Of a stretch of DNA of 64,000 nt, positions 1 to 15,000 are shown one piece after another. Position 1 is the first letter of the stretch. Each line of letters begins with the position of its first letter. Origin of the DNA: Angiostrongylus vasorum (Eukaryota; Nematoda; Chromadorea; Rhabditida; Metastrongylidae); contig JADANN010000302.1 in NCBI GenBank assembly GCA_018806985.1, positions 1-64,000 of the forward strand, written 5' to 3'. The position numbers were made by a program, and so were the translations under genes. The notes beneath the pieces were generated by a model. That model was not told where the DNA came from. It was given only the letters and a program-made list of their open reading frames with translations, and ran no database searches.

Positions 1-3000
1 GCATAACGTGCACAAAACCGCGGAATAAGCGTTTTCCGAGCCGACACTCTCGAATAACGCATAACGTGCACAAAACCGCGGAATAAGCGTTTTCCGGCCG
101 ACACTCTCGAATAATGCATAACGTGCACAAAACCGCGGAATAAGCGTTTTCCGGCCGACACTCTCGAATAATGCATAACGTGCACAAAACCGCGGAATAA
201 GCGTTTTCCGGCCGACACTCTCGAATAGCGCATAACGTGCACAAAACCGCGGAATAAGCGTTTTCCGGCCGACACTCTCGAATAATGCATAACGTGCACA
301 AAACCGCGGAATAAGCGTTTTCCGAGAGATACCCTCGAATAACGCATAACGTGCACAAAACCGCGGAATAAGCGTTTTCCGAGAGATACTATCGAATAGC
401 GCACAACGTGCACAAAACCGCGGAATAAGCGTTTTCCGGCCGACACTCTCGAATAATGCACAACGTTCACAAAACCGCGGAATAAGCGTTTTCCGGCCGA
501 CACTCTCGAATAATGCATAACGTGCACAAAACCGCGGAATAAGCGTTTTCCGAGCCGACACTCTTGAATAACGCATAACGTGCACAAAACCGCGGAATAA
601 GCGTTTTTCCGAGCAGATACTCTCGAATAACGCATAACGTGCACAAAACCGCGGAATAAGCGTTTTCCGAGCCGACACTCTCGAATAGCGCACAACGTGC
701 ACAAAACCGCGGAATAAGCGTTTTCCGGCCGACACTCTCGAATAATGCATAACGTGCACAAAACCGCGGAATAAGCGTTTTCCGGCCGACACTCTCGAAT
801 AATGCATAACGTGCACAAAACCGCGGAATAAGCGTTTTCCGGCCGACACTCTCGAATAATGCATAACGTGCACAAAACCGCGGAATAAGCGTTTTCCGAG
901 CCGACACTCTCGAATAACGCACAACGTGCACAAAACCGCGGAATAAGCGTTTTCCGGCCGACACTCTCGAATAATGCACAACGTGCACAAAACCGCGGAA
1001 TAAGCGTTTTCCGGCCGACACTCTCGAATAACGCATAACGTGCACAAAACCGCGGAATAAGCGTTTTCCGGCCGACACTCTCGAATAACGCATAACGTGC
1101 ACAAAACCGCGGAATAAGCGTTTTCCGGCCGACACTCTCGAATAGCGCATAACGTGCACAAAACCGCGGAATAAGCGTTTTTCCGGCCGACACTCTCGAA
1201 TAATGCATAACGTGCACAAAACCGCGGAATAAGCGTTTTCCGGCCGACACTCTCGAATAACGCATAACGTGCACAAAACCGCGGAATAAGCGTTTTCCGG
1301 CCGACACTCTCGAATAACGCATAACGTGCACAAAACCGCGGAATAAGCGTTTTCCGGCCGACACTCTCGAATAATGCATAACGTGCACAAAACCGCGGAA
1401 TAAGCGTTTTCCGGCCGACACTCTCGAATAACGCATAACGTGCACAAAACCGCGGAATAAGCGTTTTCCGGCCGACACTCTCGAATAACGCATAACGTGC
1501 ACAAAACCGCGGAATAAGCGTTTTCCGGCCGACACTCTCGAATAACGCATAACGTGCACAAAACCGCGGAATAAGCGTTTTCCGGCCGACACTCTCGAAT
1601 AATGCATAACGTGCACAAAACCGCGGAATAAGCGTTTTCCGGCCGACACTCTCGAATAATGCATAACGTGCACAAAACCGCGGAATAAGCGTTTTCCGAG
1701 CCGACACTCTCGAATAACGCATAACGTGCACAAAACCGCGGAATAAGCGTTTTCCGGCCGACACTCTCGAATAACGCATAACGTGCACAAAACCGCGGAA
1801 TAAGCGTTTTCCGGCCGACACTCTCGAATAACGCATAACGTGCACAAAACCGCGGAATAAGCGTTTTCCGGCCGACACTCTCGAATAACGCATAACGTGC
1901 ACAAAACCGCGGAATAAGCGTTTTCCGAGCCGATACTCTCGAATAGCGCATAACGTGCACAAAACCGCGGAATAAGCGTTTTCCGGCCGACACTCTCGAA
2001 TAGCGCATAACGTGCACAAAACCGCGGAATAAGCGTTTTCCGGCCGACACTCTCGAATAACGCATAACGTGCACAAAACCGCGGAATAAGCGTTTTCCGG
2101 CCGACACTCTCGAATAACGCATAACGTGCACAAAACCGCGGAATAAGCGTTTTCCGGCCGACACTCTCGAATAATGCATAACGTGCACAAAACCGCGGAA
2201 TAAGCGTTTTCCGGCCGACACTCTCGAATAATGCATAACGTGCACAAAACCGCGGAATAAGCGTTTTCCGAGCCGACACTCTCGAATAACGCATAACGTG
2301 CACAAAACCGCGGAATAAGCGTTTTCCGGCCGACACTCTCGAATAATGCATAACGTGCACAAAACCGCGGAATAAGCGTTTTCCGGCCGACACTCTCGAA
2401 TAACGCATAACGTGCACAAAACCGCGGAATAAGCGTTTTCCGGCCGACACTCTCGAATAATGCACAACGTGCACAAAACCGCGGAATAAGCGTTTTCCGG
2501 CCGACACTCTCGAATAATGCATAACGTGCACAAAACCGCGGAATAAGCGTTTTCCGGCCGACACTCTCGAATAACGCATAACGTGCACAAAACCGCGGAA
2601 TAAGCGTTTTCCGGCCGACACTCTCGAATAACGCATAACGTGCACAAAACCGCGGAATAAGCGTTTTCCGAGCCGACACTCTCGAATAGCGCATAACGTG
2701 CACAAAACCGCGGAATAAGCGTTTTCCGGCCGACACTCTCGAATAGCGCATAACGTGCACAAAACCGCGGAATAAGCGTTTTCCGGCCGACACTCTCGAA
2801 TAGCGCATAACGTGCACAAAACCGCGGAATAAGCGTTTTCCGGCCGACACTCTCGAATAGCGCATAACGTGCACAAAACCGCGGAATAAGCGTTTTCCGG
2901 CCGACACTCTCGAATAATGCATAACGTGCACAAAACCGCGGAATAAGCGTTTTCCGGCCGACACTCTCGAATAATGCATAACGTGCACAAAACCGCGGAA

Positions 3001-6000
3001 TAAGCGTTTTCCGGCCGACACTCTCGAATAATGCATAACGTGCACAAAACCGCGGAATAAGCGTTTTCCGGCCGACACTCTCGAATAATGCATAACGTGC
3101 ACAAAACCGCGGAATAAGCGTTTTCCGGCCGACACTCTCGAATAATGCATAACGTGCACAAAACCGCGGAATAAGCGTTTTCCGGCCGACACTCTCGAAT
3201 AATGCATAACGTGCACAAAACCGCGGAATAAGCGTTTTCCGGCCGACACTCTCGAATAATGCATAACGTGCACAAAACCGCGGAATAAGCGTTTTCCGGC
3301 CGACACTCTCGAATAATGCATAACGTGCACAAAACCGCGGAATAAGCGTTTTCCGGCCGACACTCTCGAATAATGCATAACGTGCACAAAACCGCGGAAT
3401 AAGCGTTTTCCGGCCGACACTCTCGAATAATGCATAACGTGCACAAAACCGCGGAATAAGCGTTTTCCGGCCGACACTCTCGAATAATGCATAACGTGCA
3501 CAAAACCGCGGAATAAGCGTTTTCCGGCCGACACTCTCGAATAATGCATAACGTGCACAAAACCGCGGAATAAGCGTTTTCCGGCCGACACTCTCGAATA
3601 ATGCACAACGTGCACAAAACCGCGGAATAAGCGTTTTCCGGCCGACACTCTCGAATAATGCATAACGTGCACAAAACCGCGGAATAAGCGTTTTCCGGCC
3701 GACACTCTCGAATAATGCATAACGTGCACAAAACCGCGGAATAAGCGTTTTCCGGCCGACACTCTCGAATAATGCATAACGTGCACAAAACCGCGGAATA
3801 AGCGTTTTCCGGCCGACACTCTCGAATAATGCATAACGTGCACAAAACCGCGGAATAAGCGTTTTCCGGCCGACACTCTCGAATAATGCATAACGTGCAC
3901 AAAACCGCGGAATAAGCGTTTTCCGGCCGACACTCTCGAATAATGCATAACGTGCACAAAACCGCGGAATAAGCGTTTTCCGGCCGACACTCTCGAATAA
4001 TGCATAACGTGCACAAAACCGCGGAATAAGCGTTTTCCGGCCGACACTCTCGAATAATGCATAACGTGCACAAAACCGCGGAATAAGCGTTTTCCGGCCG
4101 ACACTCTCGAATAATGCATAACGTGCACAAAACCGCGGAATAAGCGTTTTCCGGCCGACACTCTCGAATAATGCATAACGTGCACAAAACCGCGGAATAA
4201 GCGTTTTCCGGCCGACACTCTCGAATAATGCATAACGTGCACAAAACCGCGGAATAAGCGTTTTCCGGCCGACACTCTCGAATAATGCATAACGTGCACA
4301 AAACCGCGGAATAAGCGTTTTCCGGCCGACACTCTCGAATAACGCATAACGTGCACAAAACCGCGGAATAAGCGTTTTCCGAGCCGACACTCTCGAATAA
4401 TGCATAACGTGCACAAAACCGCGGAATAAGCGTTTTCCGGCCGACACTCTCGAATAATGCATAACGTGCACAAAACCGCGGAATAAGCGTTTTCCGGCCG
4501 ACACTCTCGAATAATGCATAACGTGCACAAAACCGCGGAATAAGCGTTTTCCGGCCGACACTCTCGAATAATGCATAACGTGCACAAAACCGCGGAATAA
4601 GCGTTTTCCGGCCGACACTCTCGAATAATGCATAACGTGCACAAAACCGCGGAATAAGCGTTTTCCGGCCGACACTCTCGAATAATGCATAACGTGCACA
4701 AAACCGCGGAATAAGCGTTTTCCGAGCCGACACTCTCGAATAATGCATAACGTGCACAAAACCGCGGAATAAGCGTTTTCCGGCCGACACTCTCGAATAA
4801 TGCATAACGTGCACAAAACCGCGGAATAAGCGTTTTCCGGCCGACACTCTCGAATAATGCACAACGTGCACAAAACCGCGGAATAAGCGTTTTCCGGCCG
4901 ACACTCTCGAATAATGCATAACGTGCACAAAACCGCGGAATAAGCGTTTTCCGGCCGACACTCTCGAATAATGCATAACGTGCACAAAACCGCGGAATAA
5001 GCGTTTTCCGAGCGACACTCTCGAATAACGCATAACGTGCACAAAACCGCGGAATAAGCGTTTTCCGGCCGACACTCTCGAATAATGCATAACGTGCACA
5101 AAACCGCGGAATAAGCGTTTTCCGGCCGACACTCTCGAATAACGCATAACGTGCACAAAACCGCGGAATAAGCGTTTTCCGGCCGACACTCTCGAATAAT
5201 GCACAACGTGCACAAAACCGCGGAATAAGCGTTTTCCGGCCGACACTCTCGAATAATGCATAACGTGCACAAAACCGCGGAATAAGCGTTTTCCGGCCGA
5301 CACTCTCGAATAACGCATAACGTGCACAAAACCGCGGAATAAGCGTTTTCCGGCCGACACTCTCGAATAATGCATAACGTGCACAAAACCGCGGAATAAG
5401 CGTTTTCCGGCCGACACTCTCGAATAATGCACAACGTGCACAAAACCGCGGAATAAGCGTTTTCCGGCCGACACTCTCGAATAACGCATAACGTGCACAA
5501 AACCGCGGAATAAGCGTTTTCCGGCCGACACTCTCGAATAATGCATAACGTGCACAAAACCGCGGAATAAGCGTTTTCCGGCCGACACTCTCGAATAATG
5601 CATAACGTGCACAAAACCGCGGAATAAGCGTTTTCCGGCCGACACTCTCGAATAATGCATAACGTGCACAAAACCGCGGAATAAGCGTTTTCCGGCCGAC
5701 ACTCTCGAATAATGCATAACGTGCACAAAACCGCGGAATAAGCGTTTTCCGGCCGACACTCTCGAATAATGCATAACGTGCACAAAACCGCGGAATAAGC
5801 GTTTTCCGGCCGACACTCTCGAATAATGCATAACGTGCACAAAACCGCGGAATAAGCGTTTTCCGAGCCGACACTCTCGAATAATGCATAACGTGCACAA
5901 AACCGCGGAATAAGCGTTTTTCCGGCCGACACTCTCGAATAATGCATAACGTGCACAAAACCGCGGAATAAGCGTTTTCCGGCCGACACTCTCGAATAAT

Positions 6001-9000
6001 GCATAACGTGCACAAAACCGCGGAATAAGCGTTTTCCGGCCGACACTCTCGAATAACGCATAACGTGCACAAAACCGCGGAATAAGCGTTTTCCGGCCGA
6101 CACTCTCGAATAATGCATAACGTGCACAAAACCGCGGAATAAGCGTTTTCCGGCCGACACTCTCGAATAATGCACAACGTGCACAAAACCGCGGAATAAG
6201 CGTTTTCCGGCCGACACTCTCGAATAACGCATAACGTGCACAAAACCGCGGAATAAGCGTTTTCCGGCCGACACTCTCGAATAATGCATAACGTGCACAA
6301 AACCGCGGAATAAGCGTTTTCCGGCCGACACTCTCGAATAATGCATAACGTGCACAAAACCGCGGAATAAGCGTTTTCCGGCCGACACTCTCGAATAATG
6401 CATAACGTGCACAAAACCGCGGAATAAGCGTTTTCCGGCCGACACTCTCGAATAATGCACAACGTGCACAAAACCGCGGAATAAGCGTTTTCCGGCCGAC
6501 ACTCTCGAATAATGCATAACGTGCACAAAACCGCGGAATAAGCGTTTTCCGGCCGACACTCTCGAATAATGCATAACGTGCACAAAACCGCGGAATAAGC
6601 GTTTTCCGGCCGACACTCTCGAATAATGCATAACGTGCACAAAACCGCGGAATAAGCGTTTTCCGGCCGACACTCTCGAATAATGCATAACGTGCACAAA
6701 ACCGCGGAATAAGCGTTTTCCGAGCCGACACTCTCGAATAATGCATAACGTGCACAAAACCGCGGAATAAGCGTTTTCCGGCCGACACTCTCGAATAATG
6801 CATAACGTGCACAAAACCGCGGAATAAGCGTTTTCCGGCCGACACTCTCGAATAATGCATAACGTGCACAAAACCGCGGAATAAGCGTTTTCCGGCCGAC
6901 ACTCTCGAATAATGCATAACGTGCACAAAACCGCGGAATAAGCGTTTTCCGGCCGACACTCTCGAATAATGCACAACGTGCACAAAACCGCGGAATAAGC
7001 GTTTTCCGGCCGACACTCTCGAATAATGCATAACGTGCACAAAACCGCGGAATAAGCGTTTTCCGGCCGACACTCTCGAATAATGCATAACGTTCACAAA
7101 ACCGCGGAATAAGCGTTTTCCGAGCCGACACTCTCGAATAACGCATAACGTGCACAAAACCGCGGAATAAGCGTTTTTCCGAGCCGACACTCTCGAATAA
7201 TGCATAACGTGCACAAAACCGCGGAATAAGCGTTTTCCGGCCGACACTCTCGAATAATGCATAACGTGCACAAAACCGCGGAATAAGCGTTTTCCGGCCG
7301 ACACTCTCGAATAATGCATAACGTGCACAAAACCGCGGAATAAGCGTTTTCCGGCCGACACTCTCGAATAATGCATAACGTGCACAAAACCGCGGAATAA
7401 GCGTTTTCCGGCCGACACTCTCGAATAATGCATAACGTGCACAAAACCGCGGAATAAGCGTTTTCCGGCCGACACTCTCGAATAATGCATAACGTGCACA
7501 AAACCGCGGAATAAGCGTTTTTCCGGCCGACACTCTCGAATAATGCATAACGTGCACAAAACCGCGGAATAAGCGTTTTCCGGCCGACACTCTCGAATAA
7601 TGCATAACGTGCACAAAACCGCGGAATAAGCGTTTTCCGGCCGACACTCTCGAATAATGCACAACGTGCACAAAACCGCGGAATAAGCGTTTTCCGGCCG
7701 ACACTCTCGAATAATGCATAACGTGCACAAAACCGCGGAATAAGCGTTTTCCGGCCGACACTCTCGAATAATGCATAACGTGCACAAAACCGCGGAATAA
7801 GCGTTTTCCGGCCGACACTCTCGAATAATGCACAACGTGCACAAAACCGCGGAATAAGCGTTTTCCGGCCGACACTCTCGAATAATGCATAACGTGCACA
7901 AAACCGCGGAATAAGCGTTTTCCGGCCGACACTCTCGAATAATGCATAACGTGCACAAAACCGCGGAATAAGCGTTTTCCGGCCGACACTCTCGAATAAT
8001 GCATAACGTGCACAAAACCGCGGAATAAGCGTTTTTCCGGCCGACACTCTCGAATAATGCATAACGTGCACAAAACCGCGGAATAAGCGTTTTCCGGCCG
8101 ACACTCTCGAATAATGCATAACGTGCACAAAACCGCGGAATAAGCGTTTTCCGGCCGACACTCTCGAATAATGCATAACGTGCACAAAACCGCGGAATAA
8201 GCGTTTTCCGGCCGACACTCTCGAATAATGCATAACGTGCACAAAACCGCGGAATAAGCGTTTTCCGAGCCGACACTCTCGAATAACGCATAACGTGCAC
8301 AAAACCGCGGAATAAGCGTTTTCCGGCCGACACTCTCGAATAATGCACAACGTGCACAAAACCGCGGAATAAGCGTTTTCCGGCCGACACTCTCGAATAA
8401 TGCATAACGTGCACAAAACCGCGGAATAAGCGTTTTCCGGCCGACACTCTCGAATAATGCACAACGTGCACAAAACCGCGGAATAAGCGTTTTCCGGCCG
8501 ACACTCTCGAATAATGCATAACGTGCACAAAACCGCGGAATAAGCGTTTTCCGGCCGACACTCTCGAATAATGCATAACGTGCACAAAACCGCGGAATAA
8601 GCGTTTTTCCGGCCGACACTCTCGAATAACGCATAACGTGCACAAAACCGCGGAATAAGCGTTTTCCGGCCGACACTCTCGAATAATGCACAACGTGCAC
8701 AAAACCGCGGAATAAGCGTTTTCCGGCCGACACTCTCGAATAATGCATAACGTGCACAAAACCGCGGAATAAGCGTTTTCCGGCCGACACTCTCGAATAA
8801 TGCATAACGTGCACAAAACCGCGGAATAAGCGTTTTCCGGCCGACACTCTCGAATAATGCACAACGTGCACAAAACCGCGGAATAAGCGTTTTCCGGCCG
8901 ACACTCTCGAATAATGCATAACGTGCACAAAACCGCGGAATAAGCGTTTTCCGGCCGACACTCTCGAATAATGCATAACGTGCACAAAACCGCGGAATAA

Positions 9001-12000
9001 GCGTTTTCCGGCCGACACTCTCGAATAATGCACAACGTGCACAAAACCGCGGAATAAGCGTTTTCCGGCCGACACTCTCGAATAATGCATAACGTGCACA
9101 AAACCGCGGAATAAGCGTTTTCCGGCCGACACTCTCGAATAATGCATAACGTGCACAAAACCGCGGAATAAGCGTTTTCCGAGCCGACACTCTCGAATAA
9201 TGCATAACGTGCACAAAACCGCGGAATAAGCGTTTTCCGGCCGACACTCTCGAATAATGCATAACGTGCACAAAACCGCGGAATAAGCGTTTTCCGGCCG
9301 ACACTCTCGAATAATGCATAACGTGCACAAAACCGCGGAATAAGCGTTTTCCGGCCGACACTCTCGAATAATGCATAACGTGCACAAAACCGCGGAATAA
9401 GCGTTTTCCGGCCGACACTCTCGAATAATGCATAACGTGCACAAAACCGCGGAATAAGCGTTTTTCCGGCCGACACTCTCGAATAATGCACAACGTGCAC
9501 AAAACCGCGGAATAAGCGTTTTCCGGCCGACACTCTCGAATAATGCATAACGTGCACAAAACCGCGGAATAAGCGTTTTCCGGCCGACACTCTCGAATAA
9601 TGCATAACGTGCACAAAACCGCGGAATAAGCGTTTTCCGGCCGACACTCTCGAATAATGCATAACGTGCACAAAACCGCGGAATAAGCGTTTTCCGGCCG
9701 ACACTCTCGAATAATGCACAACGTGCACAAAACCGCGGAATAAGCGTTTTCCGGCCGACACTCTCGAATAATGCATAACGTGCACAAAACCGCGGAATAA
9801 GCGTTTTCCGGCCGACACTCTCGAATAATGCATAACGTGCACAAAACCGCGGAATAAGCGTTTTCCGGCCAGACACTCTCGAATAATGCATAACGTGCAC
9901 AAAACCGCGGAATAAGCGTTTTCCGGCCGACACTCTCGAATAATGCATAACGTGCACAAAACCGCGGAATAAGCGTTTTCCGGCCGACACTCTCGAATAA
10001 TGCACAACGTGCACAAAACCGCGGAATAAGCGTTTTCCGGCCGACACTCTCGAATAATGCATAACGTGCACAAAACCGCGGAATAAGCGTTTTCCGGCCG
10101 ACACTCTCGAATAATGCATAACGTGCACAAAACCGCGGAATAAGCGTTTTCCGGCCGACACTCTCGAATAATGCACAACGTGCACAAAACCGCGGAATAA
10201 GCGTTTTCCGGCCGACACTCTCGAATAATGCATAACGTGCACAAAACCGCGGAATAAGCGTTTTCCGGCCGACACTCTCGAATAATGCATAACGTGCACA
10301 AAACCGCGGAATAAGCGTTTTCCGGCCGACACTCTCGAATAACGCATAACGTGCACAAAACCGCGGAATAAGCGTTTTCCGGCCGACACTCTCGAATAAT
10401 GCACAACGTGCACAAAACCGCGGAATAAGCGTTTTCCGGCCGACACTCTCGAATAACGCATAACGTGCACAAAACCGCGGAATAAGCGTTTTCCGGCCGA
10501 CACTCTCGAATAATGCATAACGTGCACAAAACCGCGGAATAAGCGTTTTCCGGCCGACACTCTCGAATAATGCATAACGTGCACAAAACCGCGGAATAAG
10601 CGTTTTCCGGCCGACACTCTCGAATAATGCATAACGTGCACAAAACCGCGGAATAAGCGTTTTCCGACCGACACTCTCGAATAATGCATAACGTGCACAA
10701 AACCGCGGAATAAGCGTTTTCCGGCCGACACTCTCGAATAATGCATAACGTGCACAAAACCGCGGAATAAGCGTTTTCCGGCCGACACTCTCGAATAATG
10801 CATAACGTGCACAAAACCGCGGAATAAGCGTTTTCCGGCCGACACTCTCGAATAATGCATAACGTGCACAAAACCGCGGAATAAGCGTTTTCCGGCCGAC
10901 ACTCTCGAATAATGCATAACGTGCACAAAACCGCGGAATAAGCGTTTTCCGGCCGACACTCTCGAATAATGCATAACGTGCACAAAACCGCGGAATAAGC
11001 GTTTTCCGGCCGACACTCTCGAATAATGCATAACGTGCACAAAACCGCGGAATAAGCGTTTTCCGGCCGACACTCTCGAATAATGCACAACGTGCACAAA
11101 ACCGCGGAATAAGCGTTTTCCGGCCGACACTCTCGAATAATGCATAACGTGCACAAAACCGCGGAATAAGCGTTTTCCGGCCGACACTCTCGAATAATGC
11201 ATAACGTGCACAAAACCGCGGAATAAGCGTTTTCCGGCCGACACTCTCGAATAATGCATAACGTGCACAAAACCGCGGAATAAGCGTTTTCCGGCCGACA
11301 CTCTCGAATAATGCATAACGTGCACAAAACCGCGGAATAAGCGTTTTCCGGCCGACACTCTCGAATAATGCACAACGTGCACAAAACCGCGGAATAAGCG
11401 TTTTCCGGCCGACACTCTCGAATAATGCATAACGTGCACAAAACCGCGGAATAAGCGTTTTCCGGCCGACACTCTCGAATAATGCATAACGTGCACAAAA
11501 CCGCGGAATAAGCGTTTTTCCGGCCGACACTCTCGAATAATGCATAACGTGCACAAAACCGCGGAATAAGCGTTTTCCGGCCGACACTCTCGAATAATGC
11601 ATAACGTGCACAAAACCGCGGAATAAGCGTTTTCCGGCCGACACTCTCGAATAATGCATAACGTGCACAAAACCGCGGAATAAGCGTTTTCCGGCCGACA
11701 CTCTCGAATAATGCATAACGTGCACAAAACCGCGGAATAAGCGTTTTCCGGCCGACACTCTCGAATAATGCATAACGTGCACAAAACCGCGGAATAAGCG
11801 TTTTCCGGCCGACACTCTCGAATAATGCATAACGTGCACAAAACCGCGGAATAAGCGTTTTCCGGCCGACACTCTCGAATAATGCATAACGTGCACAAAA
11901 CCGCGGAATAAGCGTTTTCCGGCCGACACTCTCGAATAATGCATAACGTGCACAAAACCGCGGAATAAGCGTTTTCCGGCCGACACTCTCGAATAGCGCA

Positions 12001-15000
12001 TAACGTGCACAAAACCGCGGAATAAGCGTTTTCCGGCCGACACTCTCGAATAATGCATAACGTGCACAAAACCGCGGAATAAGCGTTTTCCGGCCGACAC
12101 TCTCGAATAATGCATAACGTGCACAAAACCGCGGAATAAGCGTTTTCCGGCCGACACTCTCGAATAACGCATAACGTGCACAAAACCGCGGAATAAGCGT
12201 TTTCCGAGCCGACACTCTCGAATAATGCACAACGTGCACAAAACCGCGGAATAAGCGTTTTCCGGCCGACACTCTCGAATAATGCACAACGTGCACAAAA
12301 CCGCGGAATAAGCGTTTTCCGGCCGACACTCTCGAATAATGCATAACGTGCACAAAACCGCGGAATAAGCGTTTTCCGGCCGACACTCTCGAATAATGCA
12401 TAACGTGCACAAAACCGCGGAATAAGCGTTTTCCGGCCGACACTCTCGAATAATGCATAACGTGCACAAAACCGCGGAATAAGCGTTTTCCGGCCGACAC
12501 TCTCGAATAATGCACAACGTGCACAAAACCGCGGAATAAGCGTTTTCCGGCCGACACTCTCGAATAATGCATAACGTGCACAAAACCGCGGAATAAGCGT
12601 TTTCCGGCCGACACTCTCGAATAATGCATAACGTGCACAAAACCGCGGAATAAGCGTTTTCCGGCCGACACTCTCGAATAATGCACAACGTGCACAAAAC
12701 CGCGGAATAAGCGTTTTCCGGCCGACACTCTCGAATAATGCATAACGTGCACAAAACCGCGGAATAAGCGTTTTCCGGCCGACACTCTCGAATAATGCAT
12801 AACGTGCACAAAACCGCGGAATAAGCGTTTTCCGGCCGACACTCTCGAATAATGCATAACGTGCACAAAACCGCGGAATAAGCGTTTTCCGGCCGACACT
12901 CTCGAATAATGCATAACGTGCACAAAACCGCGGAATAAGCGTTTTCCGGCCGACACTCTCGAATAATGCATAACGTGCACAAAACCGCGGAATAAGCGTT
13001 TTCCGGCCGACACTCTCGAATAATGCATAACGTGCACAAAACCGCGGAATAAGCGTTTTCCGGCCGACACTCTCGAATAATGCATAACGTGCACAAAACC
13101 GCGGAATAAGCGTTTTCCGGCCGACACTCTCGAATAATGCATAACGTGCACAAAACCGCGGAATAAGCGTTTTCCGGCCGACACTCTCGAATAATGCACA
13201 ACGTGCACAAAACCGCGGAATAAGCGTTTTCCGGCCGACACTCTCGAATAATGCATAACGTGCACAAAACCGCGGAATAAGCGTTTTCCGGCCGACACTC
13301 TCGAATAATGCATAACGTGCACAAAACCGCGGAATAAGCGTTTTCCGGCCGACACTCTCGAATAATGCACAACGTGCACAAAACCGCGGAATAAGCGTTT
13401 TCCGGCCGACACTCTCGAATAATGCATAACGTGCACAAAACCGCGGAATAAGCGTTTTCCGGCCGACACTCTCGAATAATGCATAACGTGCACAAAACCG
13501 CGGAATAAGCGTTTTCCGGCCGACACTCTCGAATAATGCACAACGTGCACAAAACCGCGGAATAAGCGTTTTCCGGCCGACACTCTCGAATAATGCACAA
13601 CGTTCACAAAACCGCGGAATAAGCGTTTTCCGGCCGACACTCTCGAATAATGCATAACGTGCACAAAACCGCGGAATAAGCGTTTTCCGGCCGACACTCT
13701 CGAATAATGCATAACGTGCACAAAACCGCGGAATAAGCGTTTTCCGGCCGACACTCTCGAATAATGCATAACGTGCACAAAACCGCGGAATAAGCGTTTT
13801 CCGGCCGACACTCTCGAATAATGCATAACGTGCACAAAACCGCGGAATAAGCGTTTTCCGGCCGACACTCTCGAATAATGCATAACGTGCACAAAACCGC
13901 GGAATAAGCGTTTTCCGGCCGACACTCTCGAATAATGCATAACGTGCACAAAACCGCGGAATAAGCGTTTTCCGGCCGACACTCTCGAATAATGCATAAC
14001 GTGCACAAAACCGCGGAATAAGCGTTTTCCGGCCGACACTCTCGAATAATGCATAACGTGCACAAAACCGCGGAATAAGCGTTTTCCGGCCGACACTCTC
14101 GAATAATGCATAACGTGCACAAAACCGCGGAATAAGCGTTTTCCGGCCGACACTCTCGAATAATGCATAACGTGCACAAAACCGCGGAATAAGCGTTTTC
14201 CGAGCCGACACTCTCGAATAATGCATAACGTGCACAAAACCGCGGAATAAGCGTTTTCCGGCCGACACTCTCGAATAACGCACAACGTGCACAAAACCGC
14301 GGAATAAGCGTTTTCCGGCCGACACTCTCGAATAATGCACAACGTTCACAAAACCGCGGAATAAGCGTTTTCCGGCCGACACTCTCGAATAATGCATAAC
14401 GTGCACAAAACCGCGGAATAAGCGTTTTCCGGCCGACACTCTCGAATAATGCATAACGTGCACAAAACCGCGGAATAAGCGTTTTCCGGCCGACACTCTC
14501 GAATAATGCACAACGTGCACAAAACCGCGGAATAAGCGTTTTCCGGCCGACACTCTCGAATAATGCATAACGTGCACAAAACCGCGGAATAAGCGTTTTC
14601 CGGCCGACACTCTCGAATAATGCATAACGTGCACAAAACCGCGGAATAAGCGTTTTCCGGCCGACACTCTCGAATAATGCATAACGTGCACAAAACCGCG
14701 GAATAAGCGTTTTCCGGCCGACACTCTCGAATAATGCATAACGTGCACAAAACCGCGGAATAAGCGTTTTCCGGCCGACACTCTCGAATAATGCATAACG
14801 TGCACAAAACCGCGGAATAAGCGTTTTCCGGCCGACACTCTCGAATAATGCATAACGTGCACAAAACCGCGGAATAAGCGTTTTCCGGCCGACACTCTCG
14901 AATAATGCATAACGTGCACAAAACCGCGGAATAAGCGTTTTCCGGCCGACACTCTCGAATAATGCATAACGTGCACAAAACCGCGGAATAAGCGTTTTCC

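Noticed and set aside
1..700. Telomere or subtelomere end
   Set aside because: No TTAGGC-type nematode telomere repeat is present; the array just runs off the window.
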